Source: Stenopsyche tienmushanensis (lineage: Eukaryota > Arthropoda > Insecta > Trichoptera > Stenopsychidae). Taken from it: 64,000 bases of DNA. Made by a program: the position numbers and the translations under genes. Of this stretch, positions 12,080 through 24,335 are shown piece after piece. The stretch spans positions 248,001 through 312,000 of the forward strand of contig WACJ01000059.1 in assembly GCA_008973525.1 (NCBI GenBank), read 5' to 3'. The notes below the pieces were generated by a model. That model saw only the letters and a list, made by a program, of their open reading frames with translations, was not told the origin of the DNA and searched no databases. Each line of letters begins with the position of its first letter. The first letter of the stretch is position 1.

Positions 12080-13599
12080 GTATTTTCATGTTTTATAAGA
12101 TTGTTTTTATTTTCTGAAAATCTGTTTGCGTCTTCTGCCAGATTGCCTCTGAGATACGAAATATTTCAGACGTCGCGAAGTAAAAACGGCAAATATCTGC
12201 CGTATCAGGTATCAATAGAATTTTTTTCCATTAGATTGTGCGGATGATTGAAAAATCCATTTCCCGCGGGGCTGTTCTTTTTATTCTCTTATTTCCGCGT
12301 GGGTGAAATTTTCACGAAATCAAAGAAAAAAATTCACCTTGGCTAACACTTAGTGGAGGAAAATTCGAAACTGACGAGTCGATGACAAATAAAACGAATT
12401 TGATATGTCGTGTCCCGAAACGAGACAGATTTAAACATAAATTTGGAGCTTGAAAGTTTTGAATAAAATAATTTTATTTTAATCCACTAACGTTGTATTG
12501 TGCTTTTTTGAGCTTGTTTCTTATTAGCCTAATATATGTAGAATAGTATTATAGGACTAAAATTTGATTTTATAATTTTCTGCTACAAAGAAATTAAAAA
12601 AAGATAATAATATCTTTTACCAAGTGTATTACTTGAATGCTTATTAAGCTTTTATTATACATAATTACCGGCTTTAAATAACGTTTGGGAATGGCACGAT
12701 CGAAAATATTTATTTTTTATCGATCGTCTTGATCCAATTTTATTCTGGTTTCCTAATTCTAAAAGTTGAATAGTCAGGCTTTATCACTTCTATTCTGAGA
12801 TTCAAATTATTTATGCAAAAATAGTAATCCAACATTGAAATTCTGTTAATCGTTATCAATATATTTTATAACTGAAAAAAACAGTAAAATACCTTTTGAA
12901 TAGAAAGATGATGCAAAATTATAAGAACAATAATCAGACGTCTTTGAATCAATAACTTCTTTGCTTCATATTTCTTTCTTTAAAAAATACTGCAAATATT
13001 TTAGTTAAAAACCTTTTAAGAATTTTTCAACCAATATTGCATTACTATATGATAAAATTTTCAAAAATTTTTCAACAATCCTACTATAATATATTACTAA
13101 AAGAACTTTTTAAAAGCTATTTTAGACTTCAAATCTTAATAACTTGTCTTTTCAAGAGCTACTATATTCGTTAGCTCATTTTTAATCCCTGCTAAAATTA
13201 TTGACAAAATACCACTTCGCTACTGTGTGGATGTCTCATTATATTATGTCAGATTAATTTAATTCATATGTTACTTGACTAATAATATACATAAGATTTG
13301 CTTTAATTCCAACAAATATATCACTATTACCCAAATGTATTTTTGTAATTGCAACTACCAACGTTTTTAAAAAATATATGATTCATTCTCAATACTCAAC
13401 TGTTAAATTATCGAAATGCTATAGACTAATACTATTCTGGAACAAATAATATAAAATATATTTAATTTTAAAATGGTTTTTCTAGATGATGAAACCGATG
13501 CATGAACGATTTTTAAGCTCATTATATATATTATATATACGTATAACGATCATTCATTTGTACAATTTAATTCCTCAAATGTCACATTGATAGGTATCA

Positions 13600-14100
13600 C
13601 TTACAGAATGTCGATTTTTCCGTTTTTCGATGGATGAAGGTACAATGAAAAGTTAGTTACGTCCTTGGACAGTCTCATCTTTCACGTTCTGTATACCTAG
13701 GTGTAAATATCCTTTCCGATCGATCTGTCATACGTATTTTCGACAAGGGCCCGAAGTTTATCCTTTGTGATGGATAGTTTCTCTCGCCTTGAAAAATTAG
13801 TTCTTATGGCTTATGCTCGACGTGTGGGAGTTATCCTCACACCTCCCCCAAATGTGATCCTCTGGCCGTTTCCGTATTTAGGTTCGGCTCTATTGCGAGC
13901 ATCTGATGAGCCCCCGCTATGTAGCGTTTTCGACTAAATTAAATGCTATCGCATGACTTCAAAGTACTTAGTTTATTATACTTGACTAATATAGTTCTTG
14001 GTGCCGTAGCCATATTGCCGGGGATTCTAGCTTTGAGTTTCTTCTTCATGGCGCTCGTTCATAAAGGAAAATAACGCATGCTTGAATTCATTAAGTCAGA
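13600..14100. promoter_or_regulatory. GC-richer intronic island, candidate conserved non-coding element
   Basis: Base composition rises sharply above the flanking AT-rich DNA, and all frames are closed by stops. The island contains mixed-complexity sequence with TAAT/ATTA cores, CpG words and TCGATCTGTC-type segments. It lacks terminal repeats or poly(A), so it does not look like a transposon. In insect genomes such islands inside long introns are often conserved enhancers, and that role is inferred here. Alignment to related genomes would be needed to establish it. Confidence 0.3.
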
Positions 14101-14689
14101 TTTATCCTAGCTCTCTGTAATAGCTGTATAGCTTAACGACACAATAATATTAAGCCCAGATTAGTGATAGACGACTAAGGCAACTATTAGTGCAGGGTGT
14201 TAGTTCAGCGAAGAGCTCTTCAATGGTTCGACGCTTTTAGACACAGAAAAGTTGCGTATAATGTTAAAACACGTCAATTTCTATTCCATATGTCTTATAA
14301 TAGCAACTCTTTGTTTCTCTTTTTGTAAGTTTATTCTTAATATAAATCATAGATATGTTCATCTAATATAGAAAATCGGGAATCGACGGGAATTTAGTTC
14401 CTAAAAATGTTCCTAAAGCTTTAAATTTATATTTAACAATAAAACCATTCAAATTTATATTCAACAATTATATATTCGTCACGTAGTCTAATGGTATATT
14501 TTTCATTTGGCTTTGAACAAATTTGTGCTTCTGAGCGTTCCTATAAATATCCAGATGACAAGTATTATTTATCATCATAATATATTTATATCAAAATAAG
14601 TTCGATCAATAAATATGCATTATATTTTTCAACGAATCTTATATTTTAAATAAGTTTTCATAACTCTTGGTGTAAAAAAATTAAATCAG

Positions 14690-14990
14690 TTGTTAAACAA
14701 GAGTGCTAACAACAGAAGCAGTTGTGTTATACAAGTTGAAGTCTCAGCCGTTTAGCGAAATTCCCTGTTTTGCTAAGAGCGAGTAGAAAGCAAAAATGGT
14801 AGTCGCTTGAGAAGTTGTTCGTTCGTCACGTTTCCTGTTTATGGCGGAAGTGGTGGAGCCTTCGTCAGGACTTTGCCTCTTCAGTTCCTACATAACATAC
14901 ATTATCGTCCTATTATCCGAGGTTTAAGTTTACATGCTCCGGGGATTCGTCAGACTATCGTGTAACCAACATCTAAAATAACGAAAGAAA
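14690..14990. promoter_or_regulatory. GC-richer intronic island
   Basis: About 300 bp of mixed-complexity, CpG-containing DNA (for example CGTTCGTCACG near 14820) between AT-rich flanks, with no frame longer than a few dozen codons and no transposon ends. It is treated as a possible non-coding regulatory element by the same reasoning as the island at 13600. The evidence is composition only. Confidence 0.22.
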
Positions 14991-15289
14991 CACGTTATTT
15001 ATAGCGTGCAATGAATAAATCATTTTAAGTCTATCTACGAGCATTTCTTGCATGGATTCCGTTTTGTATTATTTTCGTACGAATTTATTATCGAATCTTG
15101 ATAGACAAATGGTCATAAAAATTTTCTACCCTTGGAATTTATTTTATTTGTCAGTCGTGCGCTTCTCCCGGTCAACAGCGCTGGATGTCGGTCACGAGTA
15201 ACAAAGCAGAAATAAAAGGAAAGAAAAACAAAATGACAAATCGCAACATTTCTGGATCATTAAATTTTATGTTCATTTATTGAATAGCA

Positions 15290-15420
15290 ATAAAAAGTAG
15301 GAGCTCCAAGGGGAATCGAACAATGTACGCCGAGGACAGATGGCGATGTCGTTACACTTGTACACTAAGTCGCTTTTTATTGCTACACGACGATCCTGTT
15401 ACGAGTCAACGAGTGTTTGA
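15290..15420 (-). repeat. Possible tRNA-derived SINE fragment
   Basis: On the minus strand, TTGTTCGATTCCCC (rc of about 15312-15325) matches a Pol III B box (GGTTCGANTCC), and TAGTGTACAAGTGTAACG lies about 40 bases upstream where an A box would be. The ends cannot pair into a seven-base acceptor stem, so this is not an intact tRNA gene. A tRNA-derived SINE head or old tRNA pseudogene is the likeliest explanation. I found no second full copy in the window to prove it. Confidence 0.35.
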
Positions 15421-15694
15421 TGATTATTAAAGGAAGTGAAGACTCCCTGTTTCCTTAATGACCTTCAACTTTTACAACTTGATGTAATGCTCTAATGAAC
15501 AGTAGAAAAATCCCTGTACATGTTAAAGGACTGGTGCAAAAATACGATCGTTAAGGAGTTTCGTATGAAATTTGACATAACAAGCAAAATATTAAGAAAA
15601 TAAATAATACTAGATTTTTATTACAAATATTTTGGGTTCCAATCAAGATTGTGAAAATTTATTTCATTGTACTAACACATTTGTGAGATCAGAA

Positions 15695-15810
15695 GAATCA
15701 ATATTTTTAATTGATCGACTTAATCCAGGCTTATCCTGATTTTCCTGGGTCTGAAAAAGTAAGCACTGAGACAATTATTAAAGATGTTCAGAGTCATCTA
15801 TGAGTGATTG
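15695..15810 (+). repeat. Dispersed repeat, copy 1 (GATCGACTTAATCCAGG type)
   Basis: This segment shares an ordered set of words with 21115-21240: a GATC-rich lead, CTTAATCCAG, a CCTGATTT block, GGGTCTGAAA/GGATCTGAAA, a GAGACAA/GAGGCGA stretch and, at the end, ATGAGTGA. A shorter relative lies near 54820-54890. The copies are diverged by substitutions and small indels, so the family is old. I saw no coding capacity, inverted ends or target duplication and cannot assign a class. Confidence 0.5.
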
Positions 15811-16539
15811 GGTTTAAAATGATAGTTGAAATATCATTTGAAAATAACGTTTATTTTCTCTCATATCAAAAATTAATATTCAAATATTAATAATTCATAT
15901 GCTAATTTAACACTACATAATAGACAATCAATACATTAAAATTGTTCATCCAAAAATATCCTTTATTAGTAAGTAATAATGAATACGGTATGACATCGTT
16001 TCGGCTTATTTTTAACTCCATTTCTTTTTATACATATATTTATCATACTAAGTTTTCTTCTTAATTAGTAGTCTATAGACTTGATTCGATCTTAAAAGCG
16101 TCATTCTTATCCTAGATGTTGGCTTTAGGATAGTAATATATGATATTGCAAATCAAACTTTCTTACGAAAGTGTATCGATTTCAACGATTAATTAGATAC
16201 ATAAATTATTGATATTTATGACTAAGATAATCCTGAGCTGACAACCATAGATAAATAATTTTTTCTAACATATTTTGGAGTCTTACCATCCAAACAAAGT
16301 TCATGTAATTCGTTTTCCATTATTCCCTTTATTAACTTTTTCAGAATATATAAGTTAATCCCAATGTTAAAATTTCTTTTTAAAAATGTAAAATACTAAA
16401 AAAATAATACACAAGCTTAAGCATATTACGAGTATATAGTTCCCGTGTAGGGCTTAATAATTCATCACTTAAAATACAATGAGCTTTGTTTTTGGTGTAC
16501 ACCTTTGAAAGAGGGCTACATTTCTAATTAATCAAACGC

Positions 16540-16900
16540 AATCCTCAGACAATCCAGTAGAATTATTCAAAAGACCCTCGCTCGAAAAGATTGGTGTATG
16601 GTGTGCAATTCCATTAAGAAAAATGTAAAGCCAGATTTTCCCCTGAAGAAATCTTTGAGCCCGGAGCGCATCCACTGCGTTATACAGCAGTTTATTTTGA
16701 TACTTGGAATAAATTAGCTAAATTGATGATGCTCCTAAGGCGGGGTGACATTGCAGATTGGCAATGAATCTACCGTATGAAAAATTTAATTGCCAAATTG
16801 TTCAATGGGGTTCATTCACACCCCAGCTGTAAGGCCTATTGACTGCAGTGTTACATTTGAGAGCATTTGTATTATGGATTAAATTTTGTGCTTCGTTGTA
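16540..16900. promoter_or_regulatory. GC-richer intronic island
   Basis: About 360 bp of mixed-complexity sequence with several TTAATT/ATTAAA cores and an octamer-like composition, flanked by AT-rich repeats. All frames carry stops. It has no transposon termini. It is a plausible conserved non-coding element in the first intron of the host gene, on composition and location only. Confidence 0.25.
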
Positions 16901-17575
16901 AAGATTCGACATCAACCGTGCTAAACAAAGATCCATGATTTTTTCTTGCATTTATTTTGTAAATTGATGCTTTCATTACTTTTTTGTTGTTGACAGAAAC
17001 TGTTCGACTTTTATTAAGCTTTTTTTGCTCCAACTGTTTGTAATTGTTAATGATATTTTAGGAGTATTAATAGATAAAAAGCTATCGTTAGTTACAATTC
17101 ACTACAAAAACAGCTCAAATTTGCAAAAAAATCAGATGCTCCCAAGCTGTTAACTATGGGTAACGTTGACATCGATAAGCTTAGGTAATAATTCCCCGTC
17201 TGCATGATGAACATTTAATTCCATTAATGATATTAGCACATTATAATGCAATTCATAGGGTCTTCTCGTTCTAGTAGGCACAATGATTTCCTTGTATGTA
17301 TAGTGTCCGTTTTAAGTATATTTTCTTTCGTTAAATTGTTTGCCTTCATTGCTTGGTCGAATAGCAAATTACATGCAAAAGCGCAAATGTTTTTCATGGA
17401 TTGTCGGTCTTGATATTGCTTATATCTAATCGTATAAAATAATGTATAATAATGACAGTTTAAAACTTTTAATAGTAATAATAAAATATGTTTCCTGAAA
17501 TGTGTTGCAATTCAACTCGCCTGTAAAGTAATAAGTCTCAAAATTTTAATTTTATACGAACATGTACGAAGCATA

Positions 17576-18683
17576 TCCCGAAAGTAAGTGTACTCATTTT
17601 CAAATAAAAAAATACAGAATATTGTTGATACACTTTAACTATTTTTCAACATAATCGCCATCCCGTTCAATGCATCTGGTGAGCCGTGACACAAACTTCT
17701 TTTTGCCCTCCTCGAAAAACTCTTCCGCCAGCTCCTTCTTTCGCTTCTTAATTCCACCCATTTATTCTTTCAGGGTAAAAAAAAGATAATAATCTGAATG
17801 CTCCAAGTCAGGGTAATACGAGGTTGTTCAAAACATCCAAGAGCGCCTTGGTGTCTAAGGATATGTGAGGACGAGCGTTGTCGTGCCACAAGTACACTTC
17901 TTTCGCCAGCATACCTCACTTTTTGTTTTGAATGTTTCTTTTGAGTTTTTTTAGAGTCTCGCCATATTTTTGTGTATTGATGGTCTCTTCCTGAGGCATA
18001 AATTCGACCAAAATGATGATTTTTCGGTTTCAAAGTTGTGTCCGGTTCCAAAATTTTTTGGTGGATGGGGAATTGGAGTGACGTAACTGTGATCACTATC
18101 TTTTTGATTTAGGCGTGTAATGAGCTACCCAAGTTTTATCTCCAGTCACAATAGAGTTCTAAACATCCTTACCTTCCAATTCAAATCGCTTAAGAAACTC
18201 GCGGATACTATTGACCGGATTTTTCTTATGCTGCTCTGTCAGCTGTTTTGGGACCCATTTTCCGCACAGTTTTTGGTATTCCAACGTTTCTGTGAGAGTC
18301 TTATGTAAGAAAGTTCTGAAAAGTTGTGGAAGCGTCGCAGAAACTGCATCCACTGCCAGTCGGCGGTCTTTACGAACAGTTTCTTCTATTTTTTGCATAA
18401 ACTCACCAGTCAAAATGGGAGGTTTTCCACTCCTCTTTTCATTATGAATATTTGTTTTGTTTCTACTAAACAACACTTAAACACACTTGTTCTGTTATGA
18501 ACACCTTCGCCATAATTCGTTTCATCTTTCACGCAATTGGATACTACAACGCAAGTTTATATATTATCGCGATCCTACGATGCTCACTCTGTTGGAATAT
18601 ACTCTTCTACCACTCAGTGTTACCCATCATCAAAAAACAAAAAAACACTGCTCGTTATTATCGCAGTACACTTACTTTCGGGA
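17576..18683 (-). mobile_element. Mariner transposon (irritans-like), 1108 bp, complete ends
   Basis: Perfect 19-bp terminal inverted repeats read TCCCGAAAGTAAGTGTACT inward from 17576 and, on the other strand, inward from 18683. Each is flanked by the TA dinucleotide that mariners duplicate (17574-17575 and 18684-18685). The length is 1108 bp against about 1.3 kb for intact mariners, so internal sequence has been lost. The minus strand carries a transposase relic. The ends are well conserved, so the element could in principle have been mobilised by transposase from elsewhere. It sits inside the first intron of the host gene, antisense to it. Confidence 0.95.
17642..18476 (-). pseudogene. Mariner transposase relic (DD34D family), frameshifted
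   Basis: Minus-strand order matches mariner transposases. First comes the helix-turn-helix region (18476-18159) with QKIEETVRKDRRLAVDAVS and KLCGKWVPKQLTEQHK, then a stop after FELEGKDV, then SIVTGDKTWVAHY (first catalytic Asp, near 18130). Next is LVEFMPQEETIN (about 18000), WHDNARPH (second Asp, about 17890), DLEHSDYYLF in another frame (third Asp, about 17790) and the C-terminal end DGDYVEK (about 17645). All three catalytic Asp positions are recognisable, but stops, at least two frame changes and a deletion between TPKSK and the FMPQEE block make it non-functional. The N-terminal start region is also shortened. Confidence 0.9.
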
Positions 18684-19489
18684 TATGCCTCGTATATGAA
18701 GTTTTGCTTAACGTTTTTCAATTTTTATTTAATTTCCAACGAAAATTTAGATTGAGTTTATTATCGCAAAAAGCTTGTACGGATCGCGTAAATCAAGGAT
18801 CTTTATTTGGATAAAATTGCACTACTTGTGATTAATTGTGGTTGCATATTACATCTTGAAGGATCTTTCCGGTGTCTATTTCCAGTCGTTATATTTTGAA
18901 ATATTTCACCATCAGAAGTTTCGCGCTCGTACGAAATACGATCCCGTGCGTTGACTGCATTTACTTTGTAGTCACCCAGTGGCGATAAATTATTTTATCA
19001 TAGTGTGCTCGTATCGGGAGCCAAAGTACTAATGAAGTGATGGGAGGGGCCTTTTTAATATCAAGAGATTTAAAAAAACGTCACAAACAGCAAAGCCTCG
19101 AGCAAGTTGCATTTTAATTTTACTCTCCACGTTTTACCGTGCATTTCTCGTGCAGCTATGATTCTCGTTTCCGAGCTGCGGATGTATAAAAATATTTTCT
19201 CTACTCATCCCATGCAAATTTTTGCTAAATAATTAATGTTAAAAATAGAGCAAAATTTGGCAACATTTCAATGGATGTAGTGTGAAAATAAATTTTAAAT
19301 TAAGACGGTGGGCATATAAATTCAGAGATTATTTATTTATTACGATGTCACTGTTTACATTAGATATGGCTTAGCATAATCGATGAGCATAAAAAATCTC
19401 CCCTTAAGAACCGCATAAATCGGGAAAAATATTTGCACAAATAATATATATATATATCTGTATTTGTGAACTTTAGCAGCAGGATATTT

Positions 19490-19670
19490 TCTCGATGCCT
19501 CATTTCATTATTATTTCAATTCGCAAATTAACATAGAGTCGTCCTTAGCGCGACGTCTTAGACCAAAGGACAAGAGGACGAAGAAGGTCGCAAACGCCTA
19601 AGGCTCTGCAAGGTTTACGACCTTTTCGAAGGCAAATTAATCAGGGACGCGCCCTTAGGGGATAAACATT
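19490..19670. promoter_or_regulatory. Short GC-richer island
   Basis: About 180 bp with unusually many CpG and purine-rich words (GACCAAAGGACAAGAGGACG near 19560) and closed reading frames. It has no repeat partners or transposon ends that I could see. It could be a conserved non-coding block, on weak evidence. Confidence 0.2.
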
Positions 19671-21114
19671 TTTTTCGCTTTTTATTTTGTTTCTTCAATA
19701 AAAGGTTTAATATATCAAAGGCGCAAGTGGATGGGAAAATGAAAACGCCGAGCACATCTAAGAGCATTACATCTAAAGGCCTTATATAAATAAATGTATT
19801 TTCCTCCTTTTGCCTGCGGAAAAAATCTTTAATACAATCATCAGAATTTTATGAAATGATGTAAATGTATGTAAATGATCGTAATGATAATAATGTTGCG
19901 AAATGTACGGCGAAAAATATATCGAGGCATTGTGGAGACTTTTCGCGAGCATAATTTTGTTTGCGCGTCGTATTTTAAAAAATCTCATGGCAACAATTGA
20001 TACTTCAGTATTTAATACGATTTTGCAAAATCGTTTATTTTATATCGAATATTAAATATTGCTCATATAATACGTTTAGTTATTAGATGCAGTCTATCCT
20101 CCCATTTACGACATAATTACTTTGGGAGAGTTATCTAAAGTCATAACATCTTGGGTCAATCCCTTAATTTCTATAGAACGTTTACATAGAGTTTGCATAT
20201 ATTGAATTAGCAACAAGATATGTATTTAATGGAGTTTTTGTATTTTAAATAGGAATAAAATTGGAAATCATGCGCTCATATTAGGCATTCTTCAAGTTCA
20301 CACCAAATAAGAGTGTGAGCTTAAAGCTAGTCATACACTTTTCAAATCAGATTTAATCATAAGTAATGAATGCACTTTTTCGTTATTATAAAATATTAAA
20401 TTTTACATCATATGTATACAATTTTTGTAGTATTTTCAAAGCAATAAAAAAATAATATGTCATCTAGCATATCACTTTCTCGATGTACAAAATGCATTCT
20501 TAGATATTGTGAATAACATAAATTTGTCTTGACAATTCGATCATTGCAATGAAGATTGATGTCAGATCAGTCAAACGTACTTCAAAAATATATACACAAT
20601 CTTGGATCGATTTTGTAAATATATATATACATGATACGAAGGATAGTCACAACATTTCTTTCAGTATGTTGCTTGAGAAATTTATTGGAGACCAGATGGC
20701 TGTAATCCTTATACCATGTTTATTCTTCGATGCTTTCCTTTGTTGACGTCCAGACCACTTTTTATAGCAATAAATTCCCGAATTCACAAATTTTACGACG
20801 GCATTGTAAACGGTGATTTTAGTGCACTCTACCTTATCACATACGACAGTTCACAAATGAACCTTGGAAGTTTAACAATTTCATTATTAAATGCTTGATG
20901 GTATTTATATTTGAATTAATATTTAGAGAGTTGGTTTCTGAATTATTATTGTATATATTAGAGTTCAAATTTAGATTTGAGAAAGCATTTCAACGTATTG
21001 AAAAATTTAAGAAGTTAGATTCTGAACTCTTATAATAAAAAAATTGGTTCAAATGCAGATTGTGTAAATATTTGTAAATTATTATTATATTGTGTAAAAT
21101 AAGTGTCAAATCAT

Positions 21115-21240
21115 TTGGTACATCAGAAGTATTTATTTGTTCGATCACTTGTCTTAATCCAGATTTACCTGATTTCATGGATCTGAAATAGTGAAGCTGA
21201 GGCGACTTTTATAATGCTAGACAAAACCACATATGAGTGA
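21115..21240 (+). repeat. Dispersed repeat, copy 2
   Basis: The sequence order GATCACTTGTCTTAATCCAG, ACCTGATTTCATGGATCTGAA, AGTGAAGCTGAGGCGACTTT and CACATATGAGTGA parallels copy 1 at 15695-15810, with interspersed differences. Copies 1 and 2 are both in the first intron, in the same orientation, about 5.4 kb apart. The repeat class is unknown. Confidence 0.5.
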
Positions 21241-21799
21241 CAATTTCTTATCAAATTTTAAATTCATGTGATCCTTAATAAATCGATTATAATCATATGT
21301 GGGAAGCAATAGAAAACCACCACATATTAAACTATTTTCCTAAAAATATCTCCTAAGAAAATCAACTACATCCGATAACGGATATGATAAATGGCATTGT
21401 CTACACATATAGTACAATAAAAAGCAAATTTTCTCCTATAATTTATTATTGTAAAAAAATATTTTTCGTAAAGAAATATTAATTAATTGTATTTTCATCA
21501 ATGTTTTTAAAAAAAGTTTAAAAAACCCCATTGAAATATTGATTTATAAAGTTTAATTAAATACAAGGGATTTATTATAATTCATATGGATCAATAGCAA
21601 TATAATATTGGAATTGTGCTCATTGTATATATTAATACTAATAAAAATCCTAATTTAATTTTTTGATGGCGAGTTAATCACTCTTACGTAGGGTAATGTA
21701 TCATATTGTGTTCTAAGGGCTTTTAAAAACTGTTTTTTTGTGTCAGTCGAGTAGAACAATAAATTAATTCGTCTGTCAAGTGGATTACTTTTGCCATTA

Positions 21800-22130
21800 A
21801 CCTACATTTATTCGAAGGGCATAGGTGGCCCTCGGCAGGGCCGCAGGCGATCGACCCGTACATGATGTAACCACCCCTGGCGGCATCGTTCCCCTATGAA
21901 ATTACCTGATTAAATTTTCATATTCAATCTTGAGTTGTTTGCCCCTGAGACAGTCGGCCCTCCCTTAAAGCCTCTCTACTCCTCACTCCTCTCGGCAAAC
22001 TCTCAGTACAACCTTCTCCTCTTTCTCTCTCCATCGATGCCCCAGACCCATCCCTAGCATCCTTTCTGCCGAAGGCGATTTTCCTTGCCGCAGTATTTGT
22101 ATAGGATACCACCTAAACGTTGCCAACATG
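21800..22130. other. GC-rich intronic segment of unknown nature
   Basis: The first part (21810-21890) is GC-rich and CpG-containing. The second (21940-22090) has a long pyrimidine-biased strand of CTC/TCC words, and its complement is an open 62-codon frame (22112-21924) rich in Arg/Glu/Gly because of that bias. I do not regard the frame as a gene. It could be a regulatory block or a fragment of a repeat. Confidence 0.25.
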
Positions 22131-23885
22131 CCTTAATGAAAACATTAAGTAAAGTTACCATTGTCGCTTATTTCACTTGTTGTTCTGTTACTACCATTAC
22201 TCCGTTTTTTATTGCGAAATAAATTGCGACGATCGCCATCGATTACAATGGCCTGAGAACATCAATTTATATTTGAATCGATTGAACTGAATTAATGCCG
22301 TATTTTGAAGCATATATGATCACCATAGCGATCAATTAAATATATCCATAGTTAAATGATATAATATAAAGGTTGTCATAGGCAGATGATAAAACCTCCT
22401 CCATTCTTGAGGTCAACCCAAGCATTTGGGGGTAGACCGAAAGGAGTATTATTAACCATCCGCAGAATTAATGATTTCGCACGCCCGCTTGTTTGCACTT
22501 AGACTACTTACCAGCCAAAATAGTGGTTATCACTTTCTCACAACTTTTTCATTTATTAGCTTATAAAACTATTAATTATCCCCTCGTACTTAATATTATT
22601 AAATAAATTCTTAAAAACAGAATTAATCATCTTAGCTGAATTTATAACAGTATTTATAACGCCAACGAATCAAGGACAAAATGCTTTTTAACTATGTTAA
22701 AGTAATTCAAATTTGGATCGTATTGGGATTAGAAAATAATATTTTGAATGATCTTGAAGCCATCGAATAATTTACAGTGATGCACTTTAGACAAAGCTGC
22801 ATTGCTTAATTAAATTTAAGTCAATTGATCATTCATAATGATAGTGAATTAGCTAACATGTAAAAAATGCTTCAAATTTTGTACTATTTAAATGAAATAA
22901 AATGCAATATTACAAACAAAAAACGTGATAATTGGATATTTTTCAATGAGATTTTGCTTATTTTAAAGTGATTAATATTTTTATTTATTAATTAGATATG
23001 GATTCCATTCAAAATAATTTCATGCATAAAATGCATTTTTTACTATTAAGAAGGGATGGTTATTTTTTTAAGGCTTCGCATGTAAGCCGATCACAATAAG
23101 CTTGTGCAATATTTTACAGAGTTTGAGTGCATCAAAATAAGTCATGCTCTTGCAGTCTGTTCAAATAAAAAGAATATTTTTCATGTGCTTGAGGGAAGGT
23201 TTTGCTAACATCCCTTTCAACGGACATTTTTTTTCAAACCTTTACCAGATTTTATACAAGAGTTGTTCAATTCCAACGACCATAAAAACATGATATTTCA
23301 AATATATTCAACTGGTACAATAAGATTCTCAATTGCCTTTTGATATGCAGTCAAGTAAAATACGGCATTATTTTTGTTATTCATATTAAGTATATTTATG
23401 AAAATAATATGAAAAATATGGGGATTTATAAAATGATACCAATATATATGTTCCTACAAATATTAATTCAATATGGTTTTTTATACTTTTTAGATAATAT
23501 ATGCACATAATTTCGCTCGAATAGAATCGAGGCTCTTTGATTAAATTTAAAATTATCATTTTAATGTATTCATTGGTTCAATGACGAAGATATTTATTTC
23601 ATGCATTTTTCAGAAAATGACTTAAGCCCTTATCGACGCGCTCTATTTAGCAGACAGAATAGACTTAAGATACATCGCAAACTTACATATATATATATTA
23701 CTTATGTTTGGATTGGGAATAGATAGGCTGAATTGTATCTACCAAGTCTGGGTTTCGAGAATCACGCTGTCTGATGATGAGAAATATTTATGGAAATTCT
23801 TTGAATAAATACATTCCAAATGCTTGCAATAGATTCAAACGAATTTCATTCTAAATTTATGATGTTTTTTTATGTGTATTTAAAG

Positions 23886-24059
23886 GTGACCATAGATCTT
23901 ATAGATCGGACTGTGACGAGGGTGGGCCAGGAGGTGCTCCCGGTCCACCCCGCTCTCCAAGATCGCCGCAGCTTCGTCAATCGTCGCCGTTCCCCGTTGA
24001 AAATACCAACAGAAGATTGCTCTATGGGACTTCTCAAGATAGATTGCGGCCCAGCAATG
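23886..24059 (+). CDS. Host gene, coding exon 2
   Basis: The exon is 174 bp (58 codons), phase 1 at both ends: acceptor TTTAAAG| and donor ATG|GTAATA. The correct frame, fixed by the preceding exon, reads DHRSYRSDCDEGGPGG, then a Pro/Ser/Arg stretch APGPPRSPRSPQLRQSS, then NTNRRLLYGTSQDRLRPSN. A different frame of the same DNA is also open but ignores the splice phase. The repeated SPRSP-type words could be SH3-binding or proline-directed phosphorylation sites (inference). The composition is low-complexity and probably disordered, as expected for a cytoplasmic tail. Only 69 bp separate it from the next exon. Confidence 0.65.
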
Positions 24060-24128
24060 GTAATATTATACTTTCATTATATTGATTGATATTGTATGCA
24101 GCGTATTGAGCTTGGAGTTTATTTTTAG

Positions 24129-24335
24129 GTGATATCATATATGCGAGTAGTAATCCAAAGAAGTTGCCATCGAGTTCGAGTTTAAGCAGATCTGGAAGAG
24201 CAGTTGGCCGCAGGAGCCGCGGTCTGACTCCGTCTAGTAGTGCTTCTAGTGGTCTCGAAGGACCTGCGCTAAGAGGTGCTGATCCATATGTATTAGATCA
24301 AGATCCAAGACTGGCCGGGCTCTGTATCAACCATG
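24129..24335 (+). CDS. Host gene, coding exon 3
   Basis: The exon is 207 bp (69 codons), phase 1 at both ends: acceptor ATTTTTAG| and donor CATG|GTAAGC. Joined to exon 2 it continues NGDIIYASSNPKKLPSSSS, a Ser/Arg-rich basic part (SGRAVGRRSRG), a second serine-rich stretch, and a distinctive less biased end GADPYVLDQDPRLAGLCINH. The last 20 residues look ordered and would be the best query for identifying the protein. Codon use is balanced and GC content is well above that of the neighbouring introns, supporting a real exon. Confidence 0.75.

Larger units (their letters stand above)
12080..23885 (+). other. First long intron of the host gene (11.8 kb)
   Basis: Bounded by a GTATTT donor at 12080 and a TTTAAAG acceptor at 23885, this stretch has no exon I could identify. 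It contains GC-richer islands (about 13600-14100, 14690-14990, 16540-16900, 19490-19670, 21800-22130), a complete mariner (17576-18683), a possible tRNA-derived repeat (15290-15420) and two members of a dispersed repeat (15695-15810, 21115-21240). A 10-kb-plus first intron rich in islands is typical of large developmental or neuronal genes. The segments 12100-13590 and 22140-23880 are AT-rich with nothing recognisable. Confidence 0.6.

Noticed and set aside
15290..15420. Functional tRNA gene
   Set aside because: The acceptor arms do not pair; kept only as a possible SINE fragment.
17770..18096. 108-codon minus-strand frame inside the first mariner taken as a gene
   Set aside because: It reads through two different transposase frames and mixes real and shifted codons; the mariner motifs lie in neighbouring frames.
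23820..24089. 89-codon plus-strand frame over exon 2
   Set aside because: It reads through the acceptor and donor in a frame that does not match the neighbouring exons; the phase-1 frame fits both junctions.
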